Assembly (NCBI RefSeq): GCF_021442025.1
Contig: NZ_CP090446.1
Location: forward strand, 2,666,001 to 2,730,000
Reading direction: 5' to 3'
DNA from: Sphingobacterium sp. SRCM116780
GTDB lineage: Bacteria > Bacteroidota > Bacteroidia > Sphingobacteriales > Sphingobacteriaceae
Length of the DNA: 64,000 nt
Part shown: positions 53,243-60,441 of the stretch, in pieces
How the letters are laid out: every line of letters starts with the position of its first letter
Position numbering within the stretch: the stretch's first letter is position 1
Position numbers and translations under genes: made by a program
The notes under the pieces: model-generated
Told to the model about the DNA's origin: nothing
The model's input: the letters and a program-made list of their open reading frames with translations, nothing else
Databases searched by the model: none

Positions 53243-53948
53243 TTAAAATGAAATATCAACTTTTAGATTTGCATATTTAGCACCTATTTTTTTCAAGAAA
53301 TCTGTTGCAATGATAATTTCTTCTAAGTTTTTTTGCGTATTTAATGAAAACGCGCTGGCACCGGAAGTAGCATAAGTAAATACCAACGCAGAAAAAATAA
53401 TTAATTCAATCGGATTTCCATCTGTGGCTAACGAAATTTTATAAGCTTTTACATTATCGCCCTTTTGTTTAGCAAATGCTTTTATCATACCTTCTAAAGG
53501 AATTTCACTTATCGTCGATTTTTCTAAACGAGAGGCATTAAAAATCAAATGGTTTGAGATTTCTCCTTCTGTATCGGTATCTAAAAGGTGTAAATCGCTT
53601 CCGCTTAAGATAAGATATTTTGGAGTTTGAACGGTATGAAATTTTACTGTACCTAGGGTTGCCATACTTTTTAATCCGTCTTTAAGGCCATCTTTTACAG
53701 AATCCTTTGTAGAGTAGTCTAAATTACCATAATTAAAGGCATCAATGGACCTACCTTCCATCTGTTTTGTTAGGAAAGAAAGTTCAGCATTCAAAAATTT
53801 AGTTTTATAGTTCTCGGCATTATTCATTTCAGCAACAAAATCTGTACTTTGAAACATTTCTTTCTGTTTCTTCTTTTTTAACTGCATAAAATATACCTGC
53901 ATAAAATACAACCATAAAAACAATAACAAAAATAACTGTGGAACTCAT
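53243..53948 (-). CDS. Unknown membrane-anchored protein, apparent frameshift in an A6 tract
   Basis: An ATG at 53948 opens MSSTVIFVIVFMVVFYAGIF, a membrane anchor, but this frame soon stops. The long frame that follows (KKKKQKEMFQSTDFVAEMNN and onward to LKVDISF) lacks a good start of its own. The two join perfectly, as ...YAVKKKKQKEMF, if the run of six T at 53874-53879 (six A on the minus strand) had five. The gene is therefore interrupted by one extra base, or switched by slippage, or mis-assembled. The main part (about 200 residues) has no recognised domain; AFNYGNLDYSTKDSVKDGLKDGL and the late hydrophobic PIELIIFSALVFTYA are notable. Confidence 0.6.
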
Positions 53949-53977
53949 AATTTTAAATTTTTAGTAAATAAATATAA

Positions 53978-54430
53978 TTAAACTTGTTTGGGTTCTATTT
54001 TATGTTTTTTTGAAGGGATACTACCCCAAATTAAAAAGCCAATGATCAATACAGCAACCAGTTTTCCACCAAATTTTGTGTAAAATGGCAATTGGTTAAT
54101 GCTTTCTTTGTTCAGTTTTTGCGATACCAAAATCGCATTTAATTCATTTTCGGGAATATCAAAAAACTCTTTTGTTTTTTCATTGTACCCAACTAACTTT
54201 GAATCTTTGGTTATATATAGCGGTAGTATGTAAGCTATATTAAATTCTGTATGGAGTGTGGCTAAATCTAAATAATCACCATTTTCTAATTTAAATTCAT
54301 CCGTATTAGGCAAATCATAGACTTTATTTAAAACTTCTCTCTCTCCAATAGGAATTTTTAACCTTGCAAACGAAAAATTTGAGGCTGTTACAAAAATTAC
54401 TATGATTAATAATATTTGTTTAAGTGACAT
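53978..54430 (-). CDS. Unknown membrane protein, first gene downstream of a LytTR-type site
   Basis: The 150-residue protein has a signal peptide (about 1-22, ending FSFA), a mixed central domain (KVYDLPNTDEFKLENGDYLDLATLHTEFNIAYILPLYI) and a C-terminal membrane segment (about 122-138, FGGKLVAVLIIGFLIWG) followed by a basic tail. No family is recognised. It starts 86 bp from the paired repeat at 54517-54549 and is followed closely by three other envelope genes on the same strand, so it is probably the first gene of that operon. Confidence 0.65.
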   Translation of the reverse strand: MSLKQILLIIVIFVTASNFSFARLKIPIGEREVLNKVYDLPNTDEFKLENGDYLDLATLHTEFNIAYILPLYITKDSKLVGYNEKTKEFFDIPENELNAILVSQKLNKESINQLPFYTKFGGKLVAVLIIGFLIWGSIPSKKHKIEPKQV

Positions 54431-54516
54431 CAGAATGAAATTTATTAATAAATATTATGTGTTACAAATTCACAATACTATAAAAATACAAGTGGCAATT
54501 AAATTGTTTCAAATCA

Positions 54517-54549
54517 TTTACAATTCGTTGAGACAGAATTACAATTCGT
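54517..54549. promoter_or_regulatory. Probable LytTR binding site, paired direct repeat
   Basis: TTTACAATTCGT (54517-54528) and ATTACAATTCGT (54538-54549) are exactly 21 bp apart. Eleven of twelve bases are identical between the two halves and with the site beside the LytS/LytTR genes. It lies 86 bp before the gene at 53978-54430. Confidence 0.65.
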
Positions 54550-54599
54550 TAAAATTTAAAAATTAGCATAGCGATATCATAAGAACTGTTTTCCCATTT

Positions 54600-55061
54600 T
54601 TAATCTTTCAATATTTGTTCTGTTTCTGATAAAAATTCATCAATTCTATTTCTATATACTGGCGAATACGATTGAAATTTAATCATTCCCTTGTCCGTTT
54701 GAATGAATATATCATTCCCAATATTACTACCTTTTTTAAGGTTGGTTATCACTTCTGTTTTTAATGGCTTGTTTATTTTATATTTCTGGGTATAGATACC
54801 GAATAGATACTTAATGGCAAACAAATTTTCTTTTGGATAGATGACCATCTGTTTTACGCCTACTGCCATAAAATAAATTGATAAAAGTATCCAGACAGGT
54901 GATAATAATTTTATGTAGTCATTAAAAACTACAGGCGTTATCAATTCATAGTTGATTATTACTCTCAAACTTAGCGCAAATACGATAAGACCTATCATAC
55001 ACATGATTGTATTTATATCGTAAAAGCTGTAATTATTGTTTTTTTTATTGTAGTGTTTCAT
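54600..55061 (-). CDS. Unknown two-helix membrane protein
   Basis: The 153-residue protein has two membrane segments in its first half (TIMCMIGLIVFALSLRVII and IKLLSPVWILLSIYFMAVGV). A soluble C-terminal part follows with alternating strands (KQMVIYPKENLFAIKYLFGIYTQKYKINKPLKTEV and GNDIFIQTDKGMIKFQSYS). The layout of two helices followed by a small beta domain recalls bacterial PH-like membrane proteins. It is encoded 3 bp after a gene of similar layout and probably forms a pair with it. Confidence 0.65.
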   Translation of the reverse strand: MKHYNKKNNNYSFYDINTIMCMIGLIVFALSLRVIINYELITPVVFNDYIKLLSPVWILLSIYFMAVGVKQMVIYPKENLFAIKYLFGIYTQKYKINKPLKTEVITNLKKGSNIGNDIFIQTDKGMIKFQSYSPVYRNRIDEFLSETEQILKD

Positions 55062-55064
55062 CGT

Positions 55065-55517
55065 TTAGTTTAAAAATTTGTTTAAAATTGGCAGTGTTTC
55101 TTTTTCAAATGTATCTGCGTGCTTTTGAATGTTAGTTGTCAGTTTTGGAGGAAAAGATATTTGAATGGGTTTACCATATTTGTCTTTTTTTAAAACAATG
55201 CCGTACCAATCGCCATAAGAAGCAGAATTAACTCTTTGAAAATACAATATCTCGTCTTTTGCTATTATCTTTTTGAAAATTAAATCCTTAATTATAACCT
55301 CTTTAGAAGCAAGGTTAAAGATTATTTTTTTTGTGCATTTTAAAACAGTAAAAAATAATCCGATGGAAGCTATTGGTATTAAAAGCCGAAATGTTTTAAA
55401 CGTTTCTTTGTCTAACAATGTAAGGATACTTGCCACAAACAATATTGTCCAAAAGACTAACAAAAGATTATCAATTGGTTTATGTGTTTTAATAGTTATT
55501 GAATCTGTTTTATTCAT
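55065..55517 (-). CDS. Unknown two-helix membrane protein, partner of the next gene
   Basis: The ATG at 55517 (MNKTDSITIKTHKPIDN) is preferred to an upstream in-frame codon. The 150-residue protein has two membrane segments (LLLVFWTILFVASILTLL and FRLLIPIASIGLFFTVL) and a beta-type C-terminal domain (KKIIFNLASKEVIIKDLIFKKIIAKDEILYFQRVN and WYGIVLKKDKYGKPIQISFPP). It resembles the downstream protein in layout. A paired 21 bp-period repeat lies about 206 bp upstream. No named family is recognised. Confidence 0.65.
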   Translation of the reverse strand: MNKTDSITIKTHKPIDNLLLVFWTILFVASILTLLDKETFKTFRLLIPIASIGLFFTVLKCTKKIIFNLASKEVIIKDLIFKKIIAKDEILYFQRVNSASYGDWYGIVLKKDKYGKPIQISFPPKLTTNIQKHADTFEKETLPILNKFLN

Positions 55518-55723
55518 TTGTATTTTTTTAGTATGGTTGCAAAACATAGCACAACGTTTTGAGTGCTTGGCGATAGTCGGTATTTTATTTTGTCAGTGGA
55601 ACCTGGGTACAATATTTTAAAAACAGCAAAATCACAAAAGTCCTTTTACTGTTTTATTCTTTTGTGTTTCAAAATATTTAGTTATTCCAAATCTAACAAC
55701 CAACCACACTAACATCAAAACCG

Positions 55724-55756
55724 TTTACAATTCGTAAGACTTGGTTTACAATTTGT
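55724..55756. promoter_or_regulatory. Probable LytTR binding site, paired direct repeat
   Basis: TTTACAATTCGT (55724-55735) and TTTACAATTTGT (55745-55756) are exactly 21 bp apart. The site lies between the terminator at 55829 and the two-gene unit 55517-54600, about 206 bp before its first start. Confidence 0.65.
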
Positions 55757-55828
55757 AAAAAACTATATCATAAATCATTTTTGGGCATTTGAGTCAAACT
55801 AAGATTTGTGAGTTATTTGTTATAATAG

Positions 55829-55862
55829 AAAAGACCAAAATTCAATTAAATTTTGGTCTTTT
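55829..55862. terminator. Rho-independent terminator
   Basis: AAAAGACCAAAATT (55829-55842) pairs perfectly with AATTTTGGTCTTTT (55849-55862) around CAATTA. On the minus strand it directly follows the stop of the gene at 55863-56642 and ends it. Confidence 0.85.
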
Positions 55863-56642
55863 CTATAAATGTGCGTAGTGATTAAGTTTATTTTTTAATT
55901 CTATTTTATAGTTAAACTTAAGAACCCTTTGACGCCAAAGTGTTAATGTTTGTTCAGCGGTAATGTATTCATTTTCTGTACCTATTATTAATCGGTCATG
56001 AAAAGAATTTATGAATTGAGACCAATAGTTTCCTTTCGAATCATTTAATAAAAAGTAAAAGCCAGCGTCACCAAATTTTTTTCCTGATGATTCTAGAATT
56101 AGTTCACCATTTATTCCAACACTAGGAGACATGATAACAGTTGCATTACCTTTTGGCAAAGGAAATACAGCTTTGATACATGTTTTACCTGAAGGCAATT
56201 TACATACTCCATAGACACCTGAATAAATTATTTGACTATTTGACTTAATCGTTCTAAGCCAAATGGTATATTTTACTTGATTAGACGTAGGATCAAAAAG
56301 AGTGATTATTTCGCTTTTTATCGATTCTGTGTTTTTTATATTTTTCGTTGGAATGTTCAATTGGTTTATTCTGTTGCTGAATAATTTGTTCACTAAAACT
56401 CCGAAAAGTTTAAAAAAAGGATTCCATTTTACGGTAAAGTCCAAGTTATACTTAGCTGTGTTTTCATAAAATCCAATAACTTGTTGGGATAAATTGGATA
56501 ATTCCATGCCTGATAGATTTAGCATATCCATCGAAGGAATTAAGCCTTGTGATTTTGTATTCCTTTCGATGATTAAATTTTCTTTTTCAGCCAATTGATT
56601 AATAAAATCTTCACCAATTCCACTAAATATACTCATGTTCAA
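55863..56642 (-). CDS. Hypothetical protein, 259 residues
   Basis: No signal peptide is evident. A central helix-rich part (LSGMELSNLSQQVIGFYENTAKYNLDFTVKWNPFFKLFGVLVNKLFSNRINQL) is followed by a beta-rich domain (KYTIWLRTIKSNSQIIYSGVYGVCKLPSGKTCIKAVFPLPKGNATVIMSPSVG). It ends with HYAHL. No family is recognised. It lies between a small membrane-protein gene and a terminator and may be the second gene of that unit (124 bp gap). Confidence 0.6.
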   Translation of the reverse strand: MNMSIFSGIGEDFINQLAEKENLIIERNTKSQGLIPSMDMLNLSGMELSNLSQQVIGFYENTAKYNLDFTVKWNPFFKLFGVLVNKLFSNRINQLNIPTKNIKNTESIKSEIITLFDPTSNQVKYTIWLRTIKSNSQIIYSGVYGVCKLPSGKTCIKAVFPLPKGNATVIMSPSVGINGELILESSGKKFGDAGFYFLLNDSKGNYWSQFINSFHDRLIIGTENEYITAEQTLTLWRQRVLKFNYKIELKNKLNHYAHL

Positions 56643-56766
56643 GTACTAATGACAAATTCTCTTTTTGGTGGTTCCGATTGATTTAAGTTACATATAACCT
56701 TTTGAAACTTTGCGTTTGGCAGATTTTTAGTACTAAATTTTATTCAAATTCCTAATGTTGATGTTG

Positions 56767-56949
56767 TTATTTATTTTTAGCGTTCCTGATTAGAAAGTAA
56801 ATTGAAAATATAAACGCAATCCCATAAACAATTGCTAACCCAGTTTTCTCAAATTTTAAATTTTCAAAGTCGAATTGCTTAAACAATGTCACGCCTAAAA
56901 TAATTGCTATAATAATAAAAGTAAAGGATAGTGCTTTTTTCTTTTCCAT
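56767..56949 (-). CDS. Small two-helix membrane protein
   Basis: The ATG at 56949 gives 60 residues: a basic start (MEKKKALSF), a first helix (FTFIIIAIILGVTLF), a short loop and a second helix (GLAIVYGIAFIFSIYFLI) with a basic end (RNAKNK). The paired repeat at 57058-57090 lies 108 bp upstream. Its function is unknown. Confidence 0.55.
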   Translation of the reverse strand: MEKKKALSFTFIIIAIILGVTLFKQFDFENLKFEKTGLAIVYGIAFIFSIYFLIRNAKNK

Positions 56950-57057
56950 ATTTTTCAATGTTTATTATTAAATCTGTTTGATTCCTAAAAGAATTGCTGT
57001 TAGTTATAAAGGTTATTATTCCAAATGTAATAATCAACGATTCAAATACCGAAATTA

Positions 57058-57090
57058 TTTACAACTCTTGGGGAGCAGCTTACAATTTTG
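57058..57090. promoter_or_regulatory. Diverged LytTR-type paired repeat
   Basis: TTTACAACTCTT (57058-57069) and CTTACAATTTTG (57079-57090) keep the TTACAA core and the exact 21 bp period but differ at the 3' end of each half. It is the weakest of the four sites and lies upstream of the small membrane-protein gene. Confidence 0.45.
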
Positions 57091-57150
57091 TAAAAATGGT
57101 TCGTAAAATCAATGTCTAATAGAATTACTACACTTGATTTTTGTAATCAA

Positions 57151-57201
57151 GGCACCCGCGATCACAAAATAGCACCGTAAGTAACGTATTGTTAGCGGTA
57201 G
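57151..57201 (-). repeat. Cassette-end element B, imperfect palindrome at the 3' end of a gene
   Basis: On the minus strand the block starts CTACCGC a few bases after the TAA stop of the gene at 57204, contains TTACGGTGCTATTTTG (compare TTACAGTGCTATTCAC in element A) and ends GCGGGTGCC. The ends pair as TACCGC with GCGGGTG, with one bulge. Confidence 0.55.
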
Positions 57202-57203
57202 TT

Positions 57204-58514
57204 TTATTTGGCATAGATTTCTACACTTTTCATTTTTTCAAAATTAAGCGTCTTATCTTTTGAACGCAATTCAATTGTCACTTGAGTTAAATTCGAGTTT
57301 ATATTCAATACAATATCAAAAAACTCACTTGAATTGTTTGCTGCAAGTTTTTCAAAATGGTTGAATATTTCATTTTCGTCAAACGCTAAATATGCCTTGT
57401 ATTTTTTTTGATTTTTTATGAATTTATAAATCAGATAATCAGGTAAAACTTGTTTTTGGTATTTCATTTTACTGATATCTTCATTGTATAATTCGTACCT
57501 TTCTCCAGTAAAAAAACTAAAATCCAGTTCTGATTTTGTTTGACCAAAACTATTGATCGTTACTTTCCAATTATATTTTTTTCGGTATTTATTGGTCCAA
57601 ATCCCAAAAGGGATAGGTTTGCCATTATTTACTATTTTTCTGAATTGAATATTATCCTCACAGGTGCAGGTATCACTCAAAACTTCTTTTATCTCATCCT
57701 CTTTTACTACATCATACTCCTTAAGTTGTTTGACATTCATTAAGTCAGCTTTGAAAATTTCTAATTCCTTAGTATCATTAGCGCTCGAAATCCACAAGAC
57801 AACATCGCCACCTGGAGCAATGCCTGCAATCAATTCGTCATAATTAGCTTGTATTATATGATCTAATTTTCCACTTATATCCCACTTATATCCTTTTTTG
57901 AAATATTCAGATATTTGAGTTTTGTTTAATTTTGTAGTTAATCCATAATATTTATTTTCTAAAAAAGAATACCAATAAAGTTTCAAACTATCTGGTAATA
58001 CAATACCTCCTTCATCAGATGATTTAAAAGTGGTACCTCCATTTCCCCAATTTTCTGAATAAACTTTACTGGTTTCTAAAAGTGTAACCGGATTGCGGTC
58101 TCCTTTCACGGCAACAGTAAATTCACTTTCTGAAAGTAATTTTATAGGGTAACCTTCTGGTGTGGAAATTCCTTGTTCATAATCATATTTTTCTGTTCTA
58201 TTATAAACTCGTTCGTTGTTATATCTTTGCCTTTCTTCAATAGATGTGAACCAAAGCAGGAAAAAGCAAACCACAATGAATAATCCTGAAGTAATTTTAA
58301 TTGCCAATTGATTTCTTTTAAAAATAAATGCAACTAAAAATAATATAAGAGCTTGTACGGGAATTGCTACTAAAATTAGAAAAATAGTAAAAGCCTCTTG
58401 AGGTACGTATCCACTATTGTGAATAATTTGAAATGGTAATAAAAATAAAAAAACCAGAACATTAATTATTCCAATGACCACCGAAAGGAGAAAAATTTTA
58501 AAATAGTATTTCAT
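57204..58514 (-). CDS. Hypothetical membrane protein with large extracytoplasmic domain
   Basis: The 436-residue protein has three N-terminal membrane segments (about 5-26, 40-65 and 70-92) followed by a long soluble part (100-436) without recognised domains. Notable features are CTCEDN (a Cys-x-Cys pair), many Tyr and Trp in short strands (PDSLKLYWYSFLENKYYGL) and a last segment, FDIVLNINSNLTQVTIELRSKD. It stands alone between elements B and C. The stop is followed directly by palindrome B. Confidence 0.65.
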   Translation of the reverse strand: MKYYFKIFLLSVVIGIINVLVFLFLLPFQIIHNSGYVPQEAFTIFLILVAIPVQALILFLVAFIFKRNQLAIKITSGLFIVVCFFLLWFTSIEERQRYNNERVYNRTEKYDYEQGISTPEGYPIKLLSESEFTVAVKGDRNPVTLLETSKVYSENWGNGGTTFKSSDEGGIVLPDSLKLYWYSFLENKYYGLTTKLNKTQISEYFKKGYKWDISGKLDHIIQANYDELIAGIAPGGDVVLWISSANDTKELEIFKADLMNVKQLKEYDVVKEDEIKEVLSDTCTCEDNIQFRKIVNNGKPIPFGIWTNKYRKKYNWKVTINSFGQTKSELDFSFFTGERYELYNEDISKMKYQKQVLPDYLIYKFIKNQKKYKAYLAFDENEIFNHFEKLAANNSSEFFDIVLNINSNLTQVTIELRSKDKTLNFEKMKSVEIYAK

Positions 58515-58548
58515 TGTTTGGTTTCTTTATTATTGAATTTTACAATCA

Positions 58549-58603
58549 GTCTGCCTGAAACAACCATGAAGTAGCACTATAGGTAAACTCATATTAACAG
58601 TAG
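58549..58603 (-). repeat. Cassette-end element C, imperfect palindrome spanning a stop codon
   Basis: On the minus strand the block starts CTACTG inside the last codons of the gene at 58594 (AGC TAC TGT TAA), contains TATAGTGCTACTTCATGG and ends CAGGCAGAC. CTGTT pairs with GGCAG through two G-T pairs. It shares about two thirds of its positions with element A. Confidence 0.55.
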
Positions 58604-59319
58604 CTCTTTTTTATTTCTTCTAAACTTCTTCTAAATTTATCAAAAACAATTTGTTCGTCTTCAATATCACTTGGTTTCCATTTTTCAATGGTTGTAATTT
58701 TATTCTTACTTTGATAAGTTTGACTTGAAAGCAATGTGCCTTTCATCGGGTCTTTAAACCCGATATCTACTTTTGAATTAAGGAATTTCTCTACCATTTT
58801 TGGTATTTCACAAAAGTGTTTTGTTTTATTATCAATATCAATTATTTTACTTTGAGAATCTTTCGGGAATAATTTATTTAACCACCATTGTTTTTCATAT
58901 TTTGTATAAATAGGAATTGTATTCAAATACAGTTTATAACCTTCATAATACTCCGTAAAATCACTACTGATAATATAATTATAGTAAATAATAGCCTCAA
59001 TAGATTGCCAACTTATAAAACAATTTTTATCAAATAATGGCATTTCAATTGTAATTCCTTGTTCATCAGAAAGCAACTTCATTTGCCTTTCCTCTATTTG
59101 TCTTTGTTGTTTTTCGGAAATTGAAAATCCAAAAACAAAACCATAGATTATTATTAATGGTATAATGGCAAATATTGCAATAGTAATCCAACCATATACA
59201 GGTACATTTTCTGGGAATTTAATTGCAAAATAAAATGCAATAAAACCAATTAATGAAAAAATAGATAGTGGTAAAATAAAAAAAATAAACTTGGCATTTC
59301 TTTCAATTAGTTTTTTCAT
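58594..59319 (-). CDS. Hypothetical membrane protein
   Basis: The 241-residue protein has two adjacent membrane segments (about 11-32, FIFFILPLSIFSLIGFIAFYFAI, and 40-66, YGWITIAIFAIIPLIIIYGFVFGF). A cytoplasmic-type domain follows, with a helical linker (EKQQRQIEERQMKLLSDEQGI) and strands around FISWQSIEAIIYYNYI. The last residues (SYC) and stop lie within palindrome element C, so the gene's end was set by that element. No family is recognised. Confidence 0.65.
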   Translation of the reverse strand: MKKLIERNAKFIFFILPLSIFSLIGFIAFYFAIKFPENVPVYGWITIAIFAIIPLIIIYGFVFGFSISEKQQRQIEERQMKLLSDEQGITIEMPLFDKNCFISWQSIEAIIYYNYIISSDFTEYYEGYKLYLNTIPIYTKYEKQWWLNKLFPKDSQSKIIDIDNKTKHFCEIPKMVEKFLNSKVDIGFKDPMKGTLLSSQTYQSKNKITTIEKWKPSDIEDEQIVFDKFRRSLEEIKKSYC

Positions 59320-59914
59320 TATATGCTATTATAAGTATTTAATATGCTTTTACTTTAGGATATTTCATTCAAGTCAATATTATTCCTATATCTAATTTAC
59401 TATTATGTTTTGTTTCATTTATTTCTTTTAGGGATTCCGTTGAAAATAGGCATAAGAAAGTTGAAGTTTTTTAATGTTTCTATAATCTGTTGTCATTTAA
59501 TAACTATTACAACTTCTCTTTTCCATACGCCATCACCATTTCCAAAGCCTTACTAATACAATGCGTTCTTTTCCTTCTGCTGTATTAATATCTATGCCTC
59601 CAAAATAAAGAGAAACCAAACGTCTGTCTACCTTTGCAACTTTAGTAATATTAGCAATAATTACTATTAAAACCTTACTATTTTAGTCTGTATGTAATGT
59701 AGCGAATGTTTAGATGGTTAGCTATACATTTAAAAATATTCCTACATAAAGGAACAAAAAATTGCGTAAATGTAAAAAATTTATTTCCTTTGTTAAGCCA
59801 ATATAAACAACATAAACAAATGCGAACCAATAAAGCAAACAGCACGCTCATTAATTGATAAAAGTATAAAGCAAGGAAAACAAAAGCAACTATTGAGCAA
59901 TCGAAAAAAACAAA
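59320..59914. other. Intergenic region with a possible gene relic
   Basis: About 600 bp between divergent genes. The left part is AT-rich without signals. The middle holds a decayed minus-strand frame (59493-59684, annotated separately). The right part precedes the TPR/ankyrin genes and shows no clear TAnnTTTG element. A minus-strand frame at 59678-60034 overlaps the next gene antisense and is not credible. Confidence 0.45.
59493..59684 (-). pseudogene. Possible frameshifted gene remnant
   Basis: On the minus strand one frame reads KVLIVIIANITKVAKVDRRL and SLYFGGIDINTAEGKERIVL, then a shift of frame continues GFGNGDGVWKREVVIVIK to a stop. Both pieces look protein-like and end-to-end, as if one base had been lost or gained. 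No start or upstream part was found and the family is not recognised. Confidence 0.25.
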
Positions 59915-60433
59915 ATGTTCATCAACAATAAACCGACAACAAACGCTCCTCTTGATAGGTGTAAAATATTTGCCGATGGCATCAACTATATCAACACCTC
60001 TCAATGGCTGTTGGCATACACAGCTTTTGCGCATTTATGTCAGGGTGAAAGAAACAAGTCGGTTACATTGCTGTACAATATGGCATTGTGCCATTGTTCT
60101 GCAAAAGAAAACTCAAAAGCTATTGAAGTATTAAACGAGGCACTAACGCAAATTAGTATTCCTTCGGTTTCACATCATGCGATAAACCATTTGTCAAGCA
60201 ATTTATTCATATACGAATATGAGAACAGCTATTATCGCCTTGCGTTAAATGAAACAGCCGTTGTGCTATGTACCAATAGTATAAAGTTGCGTATACGCAG
60301 ACTTTTGGTAGATGTGTACCTGGAACTTGAAAACTGGCAAGAAATATTACGCCTTGCATTATTGCCAGAAATGAACAAATGCCAAAACGTACAAGAAGCG
60401 CTGGCAATTGCAAAATCTAAAACAAATACCTAA
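59915..60433 (+). CDS. TPR-like helical protein
   Basis: The 172-residue protein is all-helical with two or three TPR-like units (DGINYINTSQWLLAYTAFAHLCQGERNKSVTLLYNMALCHCSAKENSKAIEVLNEALTQI and LRIRRLLVDVYLELENWQEILRLALLPEMNKC). There is no signal peptide. It ends 8 bp before the first ankyrin gene, so the two are in one operon and the proteins may form a scaffold pair. Confidence 0.7.
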   Translation: MFINNKPTTNAPLDRCKIFADGINYINTSQWLLAYTAFAHLCQGERNKSVTLLYNMALCHCSAKENSKAIEVLNEALTQISIPSVSHHAINHLSSNLFIYEYENSYYRLALNETAVVLCTNSIKLRIRRLLVDVYLELENWQEILRLALLPEMNKCQNVQEALAIAKSKTNT

Positions 60434-60441
60434 AAGGAAAT

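Noticed and set aside
58536..58547. Single TTTACAATCAGT as a fifth LytTR site
   Set aside because: No partner half site is found 21 bp away on either side.
59678..60034. Minus-strand open frame rich in Cys and Phe
   Set aside because: It is antisense to the well-supported TPR-like gene start at 59915 and has atypical composition.
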